This document shows positions 22,118 through 33,660 of a stretch of DNA of 64,000 nt, piece by piece. The position numbers were made by a program, and so were the translations under genes. The notes under the pieces were generated by a model. It was not told where the DNA came from. It ran no database searches and saw nothing but the letters and a program-made list of their open reading frames with translations. Source of the DNA: Triplophysa rosa (taxonomy: Eukaryota > Chordata > Actinopteri > Cypriniformes > Nemacheilidae); NCBI RefSeq assembly GCF_024868665.1, contig NC_079891.1, forward strand, positions 36,138,286-36,202,285, given 5' to 3'. Position 1 is the first letter of the stretch, and every line of letters begins with the position of its first letter.

Positions 22118-23009
22118 CAGTTCAGAAATAACACACCACTGCCCTGAATCAATGACGAAGTGCACAAACACACAATCAACTGAGTTGTTTAGTTACTCAT
22201 CAGGGAGAGGCGAAGAGGTTCTGATCTGAGATCAGCCATTACAGTCACACATCATTCAGTGTGAGTCACGCAGAGACGGACACGCGCACACACACACACA
22301 CACTTCTCTGTATGTACAGAACTACAGACCGCCGACACATCTAACACATGCACGGACTGACACATTAGTGTAGCTGTGAGAAAACAAACTGGATTCCTGT
22401 GAACTGATGATGATTCAAGAGTGTTTAGACATACACACGGTACAACAGATTTGTGTGAAAAACAAGCCTGGACATCTCTAGATTCCAAGAGAAGTGATTG
22501 AAGAACAGCCCACAACACTGACTCAACACTGTGTGTGTGTGGCATCCATCACAATGACCTCAAACACATCATCACAACATCAAACCCAACTTCAACAAGC
22601 ACATTTCTGTGGATTTTTGGTCCACCAGATGAAGAGCTGAGCAGCAAATATCATCAGTGATGCGTCAAACGGAGGAGTTTTTCTCGAAGAAAGAGCAGAG
22701 AAAGACATTGAGAGAGAGGTGGTGCGAAACACAAAGTCTTACGCTGTTGGAGTTTGTTGTAGTCATGCGTCTGCGCAGAGAGAAGCGCTGTCGGCTGCGC
22801 TGAGACAGATTCCTCAGAGACTGTCGACCACGAGAGGCCAAACTTCTCAACGGTGAGACGGCCCTGTCAAACCTTCTCATCCTGGCTCCATCTTCAGCCA
22901 TCGCTCCAGACACAAACTCCAGAGTCTCCTGTAATGATCGTCTCACGCCGTCCATCCAACCGGACACCTGCGTCTGCACCTCGGACACTTTATCACCCAG
23001 ATGCTGCAT
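17123..23009 (-). CDS. kiaa1671: KIAA1671 homologue, short isoform from an internal first exon
   Basis: A minus-strand exon 23009-22743 opens with ATG (A at -3) and encodes 89 residues starting MQHLGDKVSEVQTQV. It is Arg/Ser-rich towards its end and closes at a GTAAGA donor in phase 0. The next exon, 22070-21964 (Asp-rich run, ending at a GTAAGA donor), begins in phase 0. From there the five C-terminal exons follow. The chain is 993 nt, exactly 331 codons including the stop, so 330 residues. The long-form exon ending at 26703 also stops in phase 0, so both starts can feed the same tail. No good acceptor with a pyrimidine tract precedes 23009, which argues for an alternative first exon rather than an internal one. 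The N-terminal 89 residues match no domain I know; a short amphipathic or coiled segment is plausible. Without transcript data the isoform is a prediction. Confidence 0.6.
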
Positions 23010-26000
23010 CTTCTCTTACACACCAAACACTCGTCTCCACATCACAATGATATCAATCCACACGTCGTGGAGTCAAAAACAAAGGCGTCAAACTTGATTC
23101 TACACTTTTAAAAACATCTTTCACCAGATTTCAACCTTCAGGTTCAGAATCAGCTGCTGGTCTGAGATTATTCACAAGCAACCGTCCATCACTGAAGAAA
23201 GCACATCATCATTCTTTAACTCCATTAAGACATTCAACAGCCTTCTTCATATGCGCTGTGAAAACTCATGTTCCTGAGAAACACACGCCAGGAATACAGC
23301 CCACCTCATAACCTCATACTCCTGTCACGCCACAGGTATAAACACATACCGGATAAAGACACAGCCCACACATGACTGACAACACACAGAGAGAGAGAGA
23401 TGTAGGATCATGTTTGAATCTGTTCAGAAAGGAAAGAGAAAAGAATCTGATGTAAGAACTGTTGTGGACTACATTACAAAAGCTCTATTCAGAATCAGAT
23501 TCAGAAGTGATATGGATTTGTTTGTAAGCAGTCTGTGTTTGTCGAATATAACCCTGCAGATAAAAGATGAAGTCATACCTACATGAAATCTGTCAAAAAC
23601 ATGTCACATCCCAAAACATGAAAATTATATGAATATTTATTAAGACGATAAACATTCTTTTACATCTGAATATGTTATATATTCACACTTACGTTTGTTA
23701 AGAAAATATTTAAACAGAAAAGAGTTTATTGAAGTATTTGTTGTGATGTGAATATTCCTAAAATGGGCCGATTTATTTTCACACAGATGAATTACTACAA
23801 ACTCCTCGTGAATAAAGAGCATTCAGTTTCTTTTCTTCTCCAATCCATTGACTTGTATTGAAAGAGGGACCTGAAGGTCATATCTAAAGAGCAGAACATC
23901 ATAGAGATCTGTAGCAAGCAGAACACAGAAAAGAAAAAATCATTCCACACTGACCTGATTGACATCATCAATGTTCATTTGTCTATTTCTGTAGCAAAGA
24001 TATTCAGAAGCTAAACAAGTGAATTATTTGCAGCATGCAAACACATTGTTTTGCATATGAAAGGATTTTACATCATGACACAACAGGTCTAAACATCTCC
24101 TGGAGCTGCCTTTGCAAATCATTTACATGAAGATCAGCCCCAAAACTCTCCTCAAACTCTCCTCTTCCTCAAAACATTTCACATGCAAGATCTGCTCTTA
24201 CCACTCAACTGTATTTCAATTGTGGCTCAACTGTTTCTCAAGTGTATTTCAATTGTGGCTCAACTGTATCAAGTGTATTTCAATTGTGACTCAACTGTAT
24301 CTCAACTCTTTCTCAAGTGTATTTCAATTGTGGCTCAACTGTTTCTCAAGTGTATTTCAATTGTGACTCAACTGTATCTCAAGTGTATTTCAATTGTGGC
24401 TCAACTGTATCTCAACTCTTTCTCAAGTGTATTTCAATTGTGACTCAACTCTTTCTCAAGTGTATTTCAATTGTGGCTCAACTGTTTCTCAAGTGTATTT
24501 CAATTGTGACTCAAGTGTATTTCAAGTGTATTTCAATTGTGGCTCAACTGTATCTCAACTCTTTCTCAAGTGTATTTCAATTGTGACTCAACTGTTTCTC
24601 AAGTGTATTTCAATTGTGACTCAACTGTATCTCAAGTGTATTTCAATTGTGACTCAACTGTATCTCAACTCTTTCTCAAGTGTATTTCAATTGTGACTCA
24701 ACTGTTTCTCAAGTGTATTTCAATTGTGACTCAACTGTATCTCAACTCTTTCTCAAGTGTATTTCAATTGTGACTCAACTGTTTCTCAAGTGTATTTCAA
24801 TTGTGACTCAACTGTATCTCAACTCTTTCTCAAGTGTATTTCAATTGTGACTCAACTGTTTCTCAAGTGTATTTCAATTGTGACTCAACTGTATCTCAAC
24901 TCTTTCTCAAGTGTATTTCAATTGTGACTCAACTGTTTCTCAAGTGTATTTCAATTGTGACTCAACTGTATCTCAACTCTTTCTCAAGTGTATTTCAATT
25001 GTGACTCAACTGTTTCTCAAGTGTATTTCAATTGTGACTCAACTGTATCTCAACTCTTTCTCAAGTGTATTTCAATTGTGGCTCAACTGTTTCTCAAGTG
25101 TATTTCAATTGTGACTCAACTGTATCTCAACTCTTTCTCAAGTGTATTTCAATTGTGGCTCAACTGTTTCTCAAGTGTATTTCAATTGTGACTCAACTGT
25201 ATCTCAACTCTTTCTCAAGTGTATTTCAATTGTGACTCAACTGTTTCTCAAGTGTATTTCAATTGTGACTCAACTGTTTCTCAAGTGTATTTCAATTGTG
25301 ACTCAACTGTATCTCAACTGTTTCTCAAGTGTATTTCAATTGTGACTCAACTGTTTCTCAAGTGTATTTCAATTGTGACTCAACTGTATCTCAACTGTTT
25401 CTCAAGTGTATTTCAATTGTGACTCAACTGTTTCTCAAGTGTATTTCAATTGTGACTCAACTGTATCTCAAGTGTATTTCAATTGTGACTCAACTGTATT
25501 TCAATTGTGACTCCAGTGTATCTCAACTGTTTCTCAAGTGTATTTCAATTGTGACTCAACTGTATCTCAAGTGTATTTCAACTGTTTCTCAAGTGTATTT
25601 CAATTGTGGCTCAACTGTTTCTCAATTGTATCTCAACTGTGGCTCAAGTGTAGCTCATAAACACCAGTACCAACTAAACAGAAGCCTAATGTAGACTGAA
25701 GCTTTAATGTTCAGGTATACAACTAAAGATTAGGTGATGCACAATGAAGATAAGATGACAGATTTCTCAAGTCTCTATGATTTTCTGTTGTTTTGATATG
25801 ACAGAGACTCCACAGGCCCACACAACCCCTGAGTATTAAACATCTTTATGATATTGTGATGGCTGAAAACCTCTGACCCCTGCTCGAGTTTCTGTTTATT
25901 GATGAAGTGAAATGAGCACACGTGCAGGTCTCTTCATCCGTCTCTCCATACATGTGCACTACACAAACATTGTGTTTAGTATGGAGTATGAGGTTTAATA

Positions 26001-29000
26001 TATCAGTCCAGTCACATTGTGTACTGTGTTACTGTAGGTGTTGTTAGAAAACGCCACAGCCTTCACTCAAAAAACAAGCATTATCTAAGAATAAACTCAT
26101 GTATCTATACACACGCGCGCGCGCGCACACACACACACACACTCAGCCACAAGCGCACACACCCAACACAAAACAACATCTGTGACATCACACAATTCCG
26201 TCATGAGACACCAGTGAGAAATTCCACACGACACAAAGATCAATAGAGACAAAAGATTTGTCCTCTAGTCAACACATCAAGAGCACAACTCCTAACCACA
26301 CAGTATTGAGTGCAGACATGTTTCAGGTGTGTGAGACGTGTCAGAGCACAAATCAAATGCATACACAATAAATGCAGAGATTGTGGGAGAAAAGGGAGAA
26401 CGTCATGACTGATGGGTGAAAATAAGGGCAGAGATTGGGTGTGGGACGGCCCATGGGTGGTGCTCGGGGTGAACATAACGCATTACAGGTAAAGCCCTGA
26501 ATGTGTTTGCCATGTTTTCATTTCTGATGATGTCACATGACACCCATAATTCCTTCATCATTTATCCATCCTCATGTCATGTCAAACCAAAACCACTAAG
26601 ACCCCTGAAGAATAACTCACACACAGGCGATGACAGAATTGTCACCTGTCAAACTTTTCAATCTTAACATCAGTAACGTGACTTGTGTAGTGAATGTCTC
26701 ACCTGCTGTGATGCGATGTGATCAGGTGTAGATCTGTGTGTTTGTGAGTCCGTCGGATCTTCAGTTTCAGTCTGGGCTTGGTTACAGGTGTCTTGATCTT
26801 CACCCGGTGAGTTCTGCACATTCAAGTGTTAAGGATCAATCACACATTCAACTTGACGACTGTGTATCAACAGATAGATTTGGATTTATTTCAGTACCTG
26901 ATGTTTCTTTAGTCCGGGGGATTCAGGATCATTGGATCTGGATTCCATCCAGTCATGAAAAGCATCACCACTCGGAGCTTCTCCGGATGGAGACGGTGTT
27001 CCTCTGGTCCTGGTTCCCCATCGCCGTGGTTTCACAGAGAAATCATCATAAAGAACATCAGGGAGCTGAGGCGAGACTTCCCTCTGTGTCTCAACAGCAT
27101 CAAAACTTATTAAATCATAACTGACAGCTACATCCTCTCTCTCCATTCTCAATCTCTCCTTTTCTCGTTCTTGTCTCCATCTTTTCTCGTCTTCAACTAG
27201 CCTTCTTTCTTCCATTTCTCTCTCTTTCTTTAGTTTCTCATCTCTTTCTTCTCTTAATCTTTTCTCTTCCATTTCTCTTTCTTTCCTTAGTCTCTCCATT
27301 TCTCTTTGTTGTCTCAATCTTTGCTCCTCCATTTCTTTCTCTTTCTTCTGTCTCTCTTTTTCTCTCTCCTGTCTCAGTCTTTGTTCCTCAATTCCTCTTC
27401 TTTCTTCCATCTCTCTCTCTTTCTTTAATCTCTCCTCTTTTTCTCTTTCTTGTCTCAATCTTTGCTCCTCAAGTAGTCTTCTTTCCTCCATTTCTCTTTC
27501 TTTCCTTATTCTCTCCATTTCTCTTTCCTGTCTCAATTGTTCTTCCTCTTCAATCTGTCTTTTCTCTTCCATTTCTCTCTCTTTCTTTAGCCTCTCCTGT
27601 TTTTCTCTCTCCTGTCTCAGTCTTTGCTCCTGAAGTAGTCTTTTCTCTTCCATCTCTCTTTCTTTTTTTAATCTCTCCACTTTTTCTCTTTCTTGTCTCA
27701 ATCTTTCCTCCTCAATCTCTCTTTCTTTCCTTATTCTCTCCATTTCTCTTTCCTGTCTCAATCTTTCCTTCTCTTCAATCCATCTTTTCTCTTCCATTTC
27801 TCTCTCTTTCTTTATCCTCTCCTGTTTTTCTCTCTCCTGTCTCAATCTTTGCTCCTCTCTTTGTCTTTCCTCTTCAATTCTCTGTCTCTCATCTTCCATT
27901 TCTTTCACTTTCCTGAGTTTCTCTTTTTCTCTCTCATCTCTCAGTCTTTGCTCTTCTCTCTGTCTCTCTTTTTCTCTATTTTCTTCAATCCTTCTCTTCT
28001 GCTCGTCAATCTGTTTTTCTCGCTCTAGTCTCTCTTGTTCTTGTCGTATCTCTCTTTCAGCCTCTCTCTTTCTCTCCTCCTCTAGTTTTCTTTCTTCTTC
28101 AATTCTCTTCTGTCTTTCGACCTCTTGCTTCTTCTGTTCTTCTCTTTGTCTTTGCTTTTCTTCCTCCTGTTCTCTATCCTCTTTCAAGCGTTCTTCCTCT
28201 TGCCGTCTTTCCATTTCCTCTCTTAACTTCCTCTCTTCCTCCAAATGTTTTTCTCTTTCCCGCTCTTTCTTTAACTGTTCATCCTTATGCTGTTTTTCTT
28301 CTTCCTGTGTCTTTCTCTCTTGATCTTTGGCCATCCCGACCCTCCTGTACATAGGCACAGACACGCAGTTCTCTTTGTCCTCTTCAGCTGCGTCGTCGTC
28401 ATCATCCTCCTCCTCCTCTTCATCTGCAGAGCACAAGGTGGAGTTCTTCCGCGGCACGTTCTTCTCAGACGTGGTGGTTTTGGCCGGCCCGTTCTGTAAA
28501 GGAGACGACTGGGCCGAGTCGCTCTGTGTCTTCTCATGTGGTAGACTGTGAATACAATAAAAGAGAAATGTGTTACAAACTCAAATGAGGAACGATATGT
28601 TGGCAAGAAACACAAGTCTATAAAGAATTGTTTGAGGCCTACATGTGTGAGCAAACACCAACCATTTGAGAGCTCCGGTGGACGGCAGCCGAACTCTGGG
28701 CTGTTGTGTATTCAAGCTGAGATTCTTGATTCTCTGTTTAATATCCACAGATATTTCAGCAGGTGCGCTGTCTTTCTTGTTGAACGTGTCTCTGTGTTGA
28801 GAGGCAGCAGAACGGTCGAAAAGCAGACTTATCCGTCTCTTAATGCTGCAGCCACTGATCTCCTCGTCCTCCTGAGGTTTTGATGCTGAAGGAGAAAGCG
28901 GCGGCTCATCTCTCCTCACAGAACCAACCTCTCTCTCCGGTGACTCAAACCTTGAGGTCAGCCCCACAGACAGACGGTTTCTAACTGCCCAGCACGGTGA

Positions 29001-29576
29001 AGACGCTCTGACATCTGCGTCACCAGATCTGTTTTCTCCATCTGGCGTCTGTCTGAGAGCTTTCTGCTCTTGAGAACCCAAAGATTTGGCTCTTGCCCTG
29101 GACTGAACGTTCTTCCCGTCTTCAGGCTTTGTGTTTGGAGCCTTCTGTGCTATGTCAGGATTCTGACCGGGGTCTGTCTTTGGTGTTAAAGCTGGTTTTG
29201 GTCCGAGTGGGGCGGGTTTAGGTGATGCACTTCTGTCAGACACGTTCAATGTGCCATTTGGTTTGACAGATTCTGAGGTATTTTGGACACGAGTCTCTAC
29301 TAATTCGGACTTACTGGAAACGAACGAGTCGAGAGCATCAGAAGACGCGGCTCGCGGGAGTTGTCTAGCAGAGCTGATTTTCGGGGCCTTGATCGGACGG
29401 ATAGTCGCGTTCCTTTGGAGGGCAAACGGTTTGGGCATGAGGTGGGGTTTGGGGCCCAGCGCTGGCTTCCCGCCGTCTCCAGACAGCAGCGAGGCAGAAA
29501 GGGAAGTCTTGCTTTGGCTAATGAGCGCCGCTGACGGACTCTGATCCCTCGTGGACGCCTCCACCCATGCAGCCAT
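17123..29576 (-). CDS. kiaa1671: KIAA1671 homologue, long isoform
   Basis: Nine coding exons (minus): 29576-28663, 28545-26898, 26813-26703, 22070-21964, 19440-19329, 19229-19064, 18987-18863, 17441-17302, 17198-17123. They chain in phase to 3399 nt, 1132 residues. The ATG has an optimal GCCATGG context just after an acceptor (exon start 29591). Residues 1-304 are Pro/Ser-rich and disordered, with PALGPKPHLMPKPF and a VGLTSRFES motif shared with vertebrate KIAA1671. Residues 305-854 are mostly charged Arg/Glu/Lys coiled coil. The C-terminal 200 residues carry the signature shared by KIAA1671 and the tankyrase-binding TNKS1BP1: SSVFRAKADLGKKRS, DWRFCDST, RVPVFPGMDQSALM, TLGPRVLPPV and SPSWLRELKSKKR. 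In human, KIAA1671 also neighbours beta-crystallin genes. The molecular role is poorly known; a cytoskeleton or junction scaffold is an inference. The first donor (GTTGGT at 28662) is weak but required by phase. It is shorter than the human protein (about 1800 residues). Confidence 0.88.
17508..18749. mobile_element. Kolobok-like element with decayed THAP segment
   Basis: The left end TTAAAGTCACCATGAAATC and the right part (CGTTTCACTCGGATACAC, then GATACGGAAAAG) match the ends of the shorter elements at 44362-44668 and 50778-51146. It lies in the intron between the exons at 18863 and 17441 of the KIAA1671 homologue. It contains the decayed THAP-like sequence described at 17876-18081. TTAA at the left end fits the Kolobok superfamily, whose transposases carry THAP domains. 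The right TTAA is eroded. Confidence 0.55.
17876..18081 (+). pseudogene. Decayed THAP-domain fragment
   Basis: One frame reads YCAVPGCGYPAA then a stop. A shifted frame continues with LPSDSHIRNAWLKFIF, then LSVCSLHFTADSF. Together these give the THAP zinc-finger layout C-x4-C, a conserved Trp, and C-x2-H followed by F. The frame break shows it is not functional. It is part of the transposon at 17508-18749. Confidence 0.55.
19459..19534. repeat. (GA)n microsatellite next to an exon
   Basis: An imperfect GAGA tract lies just upstream, on the minus strand, of the acceptor at 19443-19441. On that strand it reads as a long CT polypyrimidine tract preceding the exon 19440-19329. Confidence 0.85.
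19845..20375. repeat. Tandem repeat with about 139-bp unit
   Basis: Four copies of a unit carrying GGTTGCTATGGGCGTGGCTT, with that motif starting near 19931, 20069, 20208 and 20347. A diverged fifth copy is near 20517. The array lies in the intron between the exons ending at 21964 and starting at 19440 of the KIAA1671 homologue. Confidence 0.88.
20835..21358. mobile_element. TTAA-flanked element, THAP exon deleted
   Basis: The left end TTAAAGGGGTCATATGGCG and the right end GTGTCATATGAGCCCTTTAA form an inverted pair including TTAA. Internal blocks (ACCCAGACCTGCCTGAAAC, TGCAGTATTCCACCAATCAC) are shared with 57782-58487, but the THAP segment present there is absent here. This fits a deletion derivative of a Kolobok-like transposon. 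Confidence 0.65.
21603..21640 (-). repeat. Fish SINE-tail motif
   Basis: Contains AAGTCGCTTTGGTAAAAGCG followed by TCTGCTAAATGA, the inverse of the motif at 15669-15745. Confidence 0.65.
22074..22114. repeat. (CA)n microsatellite
   Basis: About 40 bp of CA directly upstream, on the minus strand, of the acceptor for the Asp-rich exon 22070-21964. Confidence 0.9.
24206..25655. repeat. 11-bp minisatellite with 77-bp higher-order unit
   Basis: About 1.45 kb is built from 11-base units of the types CTCAACTGTTT, CTCAAGTGTAT, TTCAATTGTGA and CTCAACTGTAT. In the central part seven units form a 77-bp higher-order repeat (period visible at 24911, 24988, 25142 and 25219). The many open frames across it are a by-product of the unit. 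It lies in the intron between the exons 26813-26703 and 22070-21964, upstream of the alternative first exon. Confidence 0.95.
26118..26146. repeat. Short (CG)n/(CA)n tract
   Basis: A CGCGCGCG run followed by CACACACA within intronic sequence. The stretch 25660-26700 holds no other feature I can support. Confidence 0.7.
27150..28330 (-). other. kiaa1671: Single-helix or coiled-coil coding repeat in exon 2
   Basis: Inside the 1648-bp exon, residues of about 370-760 of the long isoform consist of imperfect repeats of the type RQEREKERLKKEREMEEKR, recurring roughly every 30 to 40 residues. The heavy Arg/Glu/Lys content with almost no hydrophobic heptad is typical of a stable single alpha-helix. 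At DNA level the plus strand is nearly pure pyrimidine. The exon ends with an ordinary acidic segment (SYDLISFDAVE, then DFSVKPRRWG). Confidence 0.85.
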
Positions 29577-29591
29577 GGCTACACACTGCAC

Positions 29592-31715
29592 CTGATGAGA
29601 AAACCACAGAGAAACCATCCACACGTTTGACTGCTTAACCTTCTGAAATGTCCTGCCTAAACCTCGGCTTTATCATGCTGTAACATCAAATGTTAATATT
29701 GTATCTGGAGCAGAAATCTGCAGGTCAGTCACTCAATTTCTAACCACAACTCATCTAGATTTCATTAAGAAATGTATCTGGATTTCAAAGTTCTCTTGTA
29801 TTACTCAACGTGAGGGAAAGACTGAACGTCTGATTGCTGAATGTGTCGATCAATCCAGATAACTTTCACATGTTTATCTAATCTGTCAAAGCAGTAAAGA
29901 TAAACAGGAACAAATAAACAGACTTGGCGTGCTTGTGGCTCGCCCGGAGCTCTCGATCTGCTGCTGGCCAAATAAATCAAATAATATGAAATATATCTGA
30001 AAATTGGAGTTGGGTGGTGCAGGAGTCACCACATGAGCTGCTGTTCATTTAATGTCATTATGTTATGATTGACAGGACCAGACAAACAAGTTTTACTTAC
30101 AACTCAAATTGATCTGAAAACAAAATAGTTAAATGTGATTTGGGTCTGAGCCGGGTTATTCCTCTTACTTCACATTTGACATTCCTGACAGAATCTTTCC
30201 TCTCAAAGCAACTGAAAGAGACGTTTCCAGTTCAGATCTATAGAGAATACAGCAGCGTCAGATGAAGAACGCGTCATGTTTTCATTTAGCCGATGCTTTT
30301 ATCCAAAGCGATTCACTTAGAACGGAGAATATTTCACACATACATTTACTAACCGTGAGCATGTAGTATACAGACGCACAAGAATACATCAGGCTGTGTC
30401 AGTGTATTCTGGCAAAGATACAGAACGCCTGTAATCCAGTTCTAGTTGATGTTACTCTGGTTGGGCTAGATTTTTAAGTTTCTCTACCCACCTCGACTTA
30501 CTCCAACAAGAGCCGACGAGACGTTTTTCTGCAGGCTATTCATACATACACACCCTGTGAAAGACTGAATAAATGACCAGCACCTCACTCACCTCACAGA
30601 TATCATCACACATCTCAAACACATGTCTCCAATGACATGCACCGGCTTGAAATGAACACATGTTGTCTTATCAGCGCTGGCTTGTTGTTAGATCGAGCTG
30701 GGCAAACTCTTCTGTCCATAAACAGACAGAGCACTGAAACATCATCTACAGCCAACGGGTGGGAAAGAAAAAGAAAACGCTCACTTCTTGTGTTTTGCAT
30801 CACAACCCGGCAAAAATCTGCCGTAGTTTCCAACAAACCAGTCTAACAGCAAGCCATCCAGCTGTGTGTTGATCTGAATGACTGACATGTGAAGACAGCT
30901 GAAAATCTAAACAAGCTTTATCAGATCATCTCTCGAAGACATTTCACATAAAGAAGAAGATTTGGTATGTAGACTCATCTCACACTCACCAGGAACACAT
31001 GCAAATAAACATGCACAAATTTACATCCCAGTGAAGGTCTCCTTCTGTTCAACAGACACAATATTTATATACCTGCATTCCTCTCATACTCCCCAGAGAA
31101 ATGCCAATCGCTCATGTTTATTACAAATGTTATAAAATGTCACATGTGACTCACATATTTCAATCTACAGACTTTCCCTAAATCAGTAGATGTACACTTT
31201 TAACTATGATTAAGCTATAATAAATGTTGCACAGTGAGCACATGAACCCAAAACGCAAGCAGTGTGTTATCTGCACCTGTTACTAATAGGTAACTTATCA
31301 ATTACAATGAACTATCTGTATTTCAACTGTACATCCATACCGTGAGATTAATCAAATATACACATATAAACACACGTGTCCTACATAAAATAAAACAATA
31401 TTACAGCGTGCCTCTTACACATTTTATACGAATTTAACGTCTCTAAAGTAACGAAACACATAAACACTCACATGAGATTATTATCGTCATAAACTCAATG
31501 AAAGCTTTACACACACACACACACACACACAAACACACGTTTAGATATGATTTACCTTTTATTCCATGAAGAGATTGAACAGATTCTTCTCCGTGTCCGT
31601 GTCACTCTTCACTGCAGGCGAAACTTCAAAGTAAAGGAGGCGGAGCGCCAAGATGATCAGCTCATGAATAATCAATTATTTGCTCATAGAGCAACGAATC
31701 ACGTTGCCAACTCAC
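29592..31715 (-). other. kiaa1671: Putative first intron of the KIAA1671 homologue
   Basis: Between the acceptor of the ATG exon (29591) and the putative promoter exon I see only a SINE-tail motif (CATTTAGCCGATGCTTTTAT, 30284) and a CA tract (31510-31530). No other gene is supported. Confidence 0.5.
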
Positions 31716-31870
31716 CTGCTTGTCAAAGTCTGCCTTTGGCCAATCAGTTAGAGGTTTAGAAGAACAACGCCTCGTTACGTCATTAATATTCATGAAGCGG
31801 TAGCACGAGCCCCGTCACTAGCACGCGCGGCTGCGGTCACGCCCTCAACCTGACAAACCGGCTCAACTGA
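31554..31870 (-). promoter_or_regulatory. kiaa1671: Promoter and non-coding exon of the KIAA1671 homologue
   Basis: On the minus strand, a perfect GTGAGT donor lies at 31715-31710 and a second GTAAAT donor near 31554. Either could end a 5' non-coding exon that splices to 29591. CpG content rises between 31770 and 31870 (GCACGCGCGGCTGCGGTCACG near 31820). An inverted CCAAT motif (plus-strand GCCAATCA at 31738-31745) is present. The position upstream of the coding exons supports the call, but no transcript evidence was available. Confidence 0.45.
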
Positions 31871-33660
31871 ATGAACGTCACGGATTACGTGTAGAAAACA
31901 CTGTAAAACAAACATATTCCAGTTATAAATCATTGTATGGACGTTTATATGAATAAACATCTCGACTTAAATGTTACATTGTCTTTATAATCGCACACTA
32001 GACAAACTTAGATTTTCTACTTACATAGATCTCATTTACTCTAGCCCGGTTATTTGATATTGAAATATGACGTAATTTCCGCACACGTGTTTCCTTTATT
32101 TTATCGGGAGGAGGACATGGATTTAAACCACCAACAATAAAACCATCAATAAACGAATACCTCAATAAATGGCCTACATATAAAGACTATAGCTTTAAAC
32201 GGGACTGGACCCATTCACTTCCACTGACTTCCACTCACGTTTTGTTTATTTAAATTCACAAGAGAGAAACTTGCGTCACGAACGCTATTTGGGGTTATAA
32301 ATGAAAGGCGCGCAGACTGACCGGGCAGAAGATACAGATGCTGCAGTTTCCTTCATGACGGACGTCCAGAAAACAAAGCGAACAGAGAGAGACGGTGTTA
32401 TTATATGAGAAACATTTAGAAAATCTTATCGAAGTAGAAAGGTCCAATAAATATAGGAGTGTATCGATTCACACAGAGGAATGCGAGTTCAATATAATGC
32501 TTTAAATTAATACAATCATCTCAATTATGTCATTTACCCACTTCCTCATGGCTGACGGATAGACAGCCGGCTAAATGATGATGAAATTTATTACCATAAT
32601 AATCCTACTTTACATATTGTGTAAACACAGAAAGAGAAAAGCTGGAACAGAAACTGAGTTTGACATAATAAACCAACCCTATCCATCATTTAACTTCCAC
32701 CACTGTCAACATCCAAACTGATCAGAGACCTTGTCTTAACATTCCTGGTTTCTGACATCAGAAAGGCATTTCTCTTGCCTGTCAATCAGTTTTGGACATT
32801 AAAGGCCAGCCGGGCGGTCAGAAGTTACTTCTGTTGATGGAGTTTCTTCTGACATCTAGTGGAAAGTGTCTGTAACTGCGTCTTCTACATTTTTATTGTC
32901 TATTACTTGGTGTCAAGGTCAATCTTGAGTCGTGAAGTTGCTTCATTTAACACGGGAGTGATGAGTTAAAACTGAAAATGTGAAAAGAGGTGTGGTGATC
33001 TGCCTGTGCTTGTGTTACCTGCATGCCACACCCCATCGTGTCCATTATGCGTCAAAGTGTTTGATCCGTTTCTTTGACAAAGGTCAGATGGGTGGAGTAA
33101 TTCAATCCTCCTCTGCTTTAACAGTCGTCCTCTGTTGGGTTTTATTATGTCACTGATGTAAGCTCATCTATTGTGGCTGATATAAAACAACAATACGTTA
33201 TTTGGAGAACAGCAGATCTTTACACAAATAATCAACAACACTCAGTATGTTGACGCATGGCTATCAAGTGTCGTGTGTCCATGACGATGATCCTCATAAA
33301 CTTGTGTTTACTGCTGCGGGGTGGGGGGGGGGCGGGGGGGTGTGGGAGGGTTTGGCTGGTTGCCGGGGTGTTGCTATGATGAGGTGCTCAGAATGCTCAC
33401 TCCTGATGAAACACTAGACTGTTCACTACACTGCTATGTGTGGCGTTTGTCTCTCTCAACATTCACAACAAATGTTTATTATAAGCAATAACAACACTCA
33501 TAATCATCCAGAACATAAGACGGTCACAGTTTTATTCCTGAACTCCAGTGAAACATTAAAGAAGCAAACATGAACACGCTCATCCAATCCATGTACTCAA
33601 CCGCAGTTCCACTCTCAGACAACAGAGGGCGAAAGAGACCGGATGAACGCTACACTACAC
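31870..33660. other. Intergenic, mostly featureless
   Basis: No supported gene. A G-rich run lies at 33316-33350, and a fish minisatellite-type motif GGTTGCCGGGGTGTTGCTAT follows it. Confidence 0.5.

Noticed and set aside
24206..25655. CRISPR array
   Set aside because: Directly adjacent short repeats with no unique spacers, in a vertebrate genome.
24112..25694. A ladder of overlapping FNCDSTVSQV-type frames
   Set aside because: Generated by the 11-bp minisatellite; identical frames recur every 77 bp and have no start or splice context.
27693..28028. Plus-strand Phe/Leu/Ser-rich frame
   Set aside because: Antisense shadow of the charged-helix exon.
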